NCBI RefSeq assembly: GCF_008831285.2
Contig: NC_045146.1
Coordinates: 23,267,703-23,331,702, forward strand
DNA length: 64,000 nt
From: Nymphaea colorata
Lineage: Eukaryota; Streptophyta; Magnoliopsida; Nymphaeales; Nymphaeaceae
Direction: 5' to 3'
Positions 61,051 to 64,000 of this stretch are shown one piece after another. The notes below the pieces were generated by a model, which was not told where the DNA came from, made no database searches, and saw nothing but the letters and a program-made list of their open reading frames with translations. Each line of letters begins with the position of its first letter. Position 1 is the stretch's first letter. The position numbers and the translations under genes were made by a program.

Positions 61051-64000
61051 ATGGGGACGTTGGGAGCAATTCTGAAGCACCCAGAGGATTTCCCGGTGCT
61101 CGTGAAGATGATGATGGCGTCGAGCCGCGCCGAGAAACAGATCCCTCCCCAGCCGCATTGGGCATTCTGCTACACAATGCTCACAAAGGTGTCTCGAAGC
61201 TTCGCTCTTGTCATCCAGCAACTGGGCAAGGAACTCCGAGACGCGGTAAGCCTTTGCTCGTCTTTTCTGTTAGTGATGGCTACTTCATCTGATCTTCCTT
61301 TTTGCTAAATTTTTTGTGGCTACCAGCCGGTTGTGTTGTGGATATTGCTGTGTTCTTGAAGAGTGTTGAATCTGTAACATTTGCTTTGCATGTCGGGTTA
61401 GTCCCTCAAAGATGCGAAGATTGGGTGTTGGTGGTAAGTTGGTCTTAGTATGATGTTGTGGAGGAGTTTTTAGTGTCCGCGGTTCTTCTTCCTTTTCTGC
61501 GATTTATAGACTGGATGAACGTTGGGTTGAAAAAACTTCGGTTAGAGAGTAGAAAAATATGTTGATGGATCTGTAGAATAACCTATTGAGGTCATTGGGA
61601 AATGCCTGTTACGTTGTTTTCCACTTGCCGCTCATTGTTTTTTTCGGATTTGGATTGATTTTTACCCGCTTGTTTTTTAGACGCTTTCTTGATGTTCTTA
61701 AAGTATGTAGACCATCAAGTGCCTTCTGTTCTTAAGGAGTGCAGAACATTATTGCTCTATGCTTTTGGTTCTTCAAGGATCGTGACGGTCCAAATGTTTT
61801 CTGCATGTTGCATCGGTGCCGCCAAGATGGAACGATGTGCCCGGTTTGTTAATTTTTGTGGTTGTTTTTAACGTTCGAGAAAAGTCTATTATTCATAGCC
61901 CTTGTCCTCATCTCGTTATTTGTATAATCTCCATCCTGGTATTGCCGAGTCTGGAGCGATTCTTTGCAAATCCGTATCATATGTGTAAGAAAGGAAGCAA
62001 CAAACATCTGTCCCAATGTTTTCATTTCATGGCGTTAGATTTTGGGATTCCTTGTATGTTGAGTGCAGCTTTCTTGTTACGTAATTAAGGATTCATTGTG
62101 CTCTGGAGGCATAGGGAGCAAATCCTTTTGTTGGTTGAAGAAATTGGATTAATCATTGGTTGACTGTCATGGTGAATCAGTGAAGGAATAGAGAAAGGAT
62201 GTTATATAAACTCCCAAGCAAGACAGTTCGGTTTAATGATTGACTTGGGGCTCGTGATGGTTCAGGCTCTTTGCAATGGTCATCTTCCTTAGTTTATCTT
62301 GCTGGTGCTTACAAGGATGAGTTAGTTGCAGAAGCATGCTACTTCATGAAGCTACTCCAGCAGTATAAAAAAAGAGGATCTTGCATCCCTAGACTGGTCT
62401 TTTGGCTTACTGGTTATCACCAAATATCCAGAGGCCAAAGGTATCTCAAGCGTAATCCTTCGAAGTTATTTAAATATTAATCCATCTACTGTTTATTCTT
62501 CAATACTGTAGATTTTATTTTTAACGGACAGAAATGTACTAGTTGTTATGATACTTTATCCCTTAGCTATTAAGGCGCATCCTTGTATCCAATTAAGAGA
62601 GCCACCCTATTGGCAAACAGTTTTTGATGACAGTGCGAGGGTTCAAACCATATGAAATATCTCTGTATGTGAACAGTAAGAACCTTAAGCTATCAATTTT
62701 AACCAACTATGGGCCATGACAAGTTTGGAATAAAACTTCAGTTTTTCATTTAGGATCTCCGAGACAAACTAAGTTTGGCATGTTGCTCAAACTTGTGCCC
62801 TCAGCAGCACAAGAGTTTGGTTTTGCTTCTTGAAGCATCTTGTTTTTCTCTTTCACTGGTATTTTGTTGATATCATTTCTGACTAGTTTCCTTCTAAATG
62901 TCTTATTTGGACCAGCAAAATATTGCTTAACAGTGGCTTGTTTTTCATATTTTTTGCAGGTTTGCATTTTTTACTTGGTTCTTCGTGCACTTGACACTGT
63001 TGGTTGGTTAACAATCTCCTTCAGTTCTTTTGTATTCTACTATGTAGTTTTGTAGGTTACTTTCTTACTTCTACTTGCCAGTGTATATTGTCCTTTCTTT
63101 GTGTTTACAGGGCATCCTTCTTTTCTCCTATAGTTACTTTACTAGGTTGAGTTGAATACTGGTTGTATTAGCTTTCTTTATTTTACACCTCAAAAGTTTT
63201 ATTCTTCATAATCTTTTCCGTTACTGTGACTGTGCAATCAATTGTTAAGAGAAGACAAAAACCAATGCAAGGCAGAATTGGAAGAGATCTAAAAAGAAGA
63301 AAATTTTGACAAGTAATATAATGATTGATTGGTTGTGATTTTGGCCTTTCTGCCTTAATGAATTTATCAACTACTAACAAATTTTGCTGCCTAATATGCA
63401 TTTTTTTGTGCCATTTTAGTTTGAAAAAGGATAATTAGAATTTCATCCCCTGCTTGATTGTTGGTACCTTTTCTCTTTTTCTCTGTTGCAGATTTTAACT
63501 TTTTCAACTGTTTATCACAAAGAATGGCTTCCAGAGTCTAATGTTATTTGCACTTTCCTTGTACAGAGGATGACACAAGCATACCTTCTGATGTGAAAGT
63601 ACCAATTCTGAAATCTTTTCACAGTCACATATATGATACCTCTTGGCATTTTGCATGTAAGATTCTTAAAATCACGTTTTTCTGTTTTGCCTCCCTTTTT
63701 CTACAACAATATTGTTCCTGTCTTCTTTTTGACTGGTGCAAGAATTGAAATATATTGATTGATGCTGTATATGTTGAGAATCTGTACAGTGCATTGTATA
63801 TATAATTCAGCTTTTGCCGAGGTTACTCTTAACTATTGCCCTTGAATCTTGAGAAGGGTAGCTGGCATATTCTAATGACGTAGTCCCTGCAGAGGTGATG
63901 TTTGATGTCCTTCATCTCTTATTACCCATATGGATTAGAACTTCAAAGTACAAGTGGACATATAAAACAAATATTCTGCTAATATGCATACCATATCCAA
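61051..64000 (+). CDS. SQS: Squalene synthase (farnesyl-diphosphate farnesyltransferase), 5' part
   Basis: Three exons are visible: 61051-61245, 62960-63002 and 63567-63656, with the next exon beyond the window edge. They encode residues 1 to about 110. The start [14 protein letters not shown] matches the family N-terminus. [11 protein letters not shown] and [13 protein letters not shown] follow. [13 protein letters not shown] joined to [15 protein letters not shown] forms the first aspartate-rich motif, D77-T-V-E-D-D82, split across the exon 2/3 junction. This motif binds Mg2+-diphosphate. The enzyme (EC 2.5.1.21) joins two farnesyl diphosphates to squalene on the ER, the entry to sterols and triterpenes. 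The second Asp motif and C-terminal membrane anchor lie outside the window. Exon 1 ends exactly at the ...LRDA|V junction expected for plant SQS genes. Intron 1 (1,714 nt) contains ORFs that are not part of the protein. No defect is seen. Confidence 0.96.

Noticed and set aside
60841..61221. 126-codon minus ORF over the squalene synthase start
   Set aside because: Antisense to the clear squalene synthase first exon and promoter.
62271..62480. 69-codon ORF as an extra squalene synthase exon
   Set aside because: Does not match the family; exon 1 joins exon 2 directly at the expected DA|VCIFYL junction, so this lies in intron 1.
62575..62660. tRNA gene suggested by GGGTTCAAACC
   Set aside because: No matching acceptor stem, D-arm or anticodon arm can be folded around it; no other tRNA-like T-arm in the window passed either.

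Overview
The window is nuclear DNA of a flowering plant. It has spliced genes with GT-AG introns, plant-specific gene families, AT-rich intergenic DNA, long dinucleotide microsatellites and degraded transposons. The squalene synthase N-terminus resembles those of non-grass angiosperms as I remember them, so a grass is unlikely; I cannot name the species.

Five genes are well supported. (1) 1652-2173 (+): a single-exon, BRH1/RHA-type RING-H2 E3 ligase. (2) 14198-8705 (-): a four-exon DUF630/DUF632 protein of the NRG2/REL2 family. Its first exon carries an apparent 1-base frameshift in a proline-rich C-run, a four-copy 75-bp coding tandem repeat and an Asp-His run. (3) 41638-40638 (-): a two-exon subfamily-A-like GATA factor. 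(4) 54610-49025 (-): an 11-exon secreted subtilase with an intact catalytic site, 771 aa as modelled. (5) From 61051 (+): the first three exons of squalene synthase, running off the right edge.

Layout: 1-2.2 kb holds the RING gene. 2.2-8.7 kb is non-coding or unassigned. 8.7-14.6 kb is the DUF630/632 gene. 14.6-40.6 kb is a 26-kb gene desert of old transposons: an LTR with tRNA-Met-like primer site (24.8 kb), a LINE reverse-transcriptase scrap (31.5 kb), a hAT-like MITE (37.5 kb), copies of a 370-bp MITE-like family (16.7, 27.2, 30.9 and, beyond the desert, 59.6 kb), a 107-bp tandem duplication and microsatellites. 40.6-42.1 kb is the GATA gene, 42.1-49 kb intergenic, 49-54.6 kb the subtilase, 54.6-61 kb intergenic, and 61-64 kb squalene synthase.

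The genes do not form a pathway or cluster. They are ordinary, independently acting plant genes: protein turnover, nitrate/leaf-development regulation, transcription, apoplastic proteolysis and sterol biosynthesis. I found no convincing undescribed multi-gene system. The most interesting items are the repeat-expanded, frameshifted DUF630/632 gene and the MITE-like family. All exon boundaries were read by eye from splice signals and reading-frame continuity; no alignment or transcript data were used.
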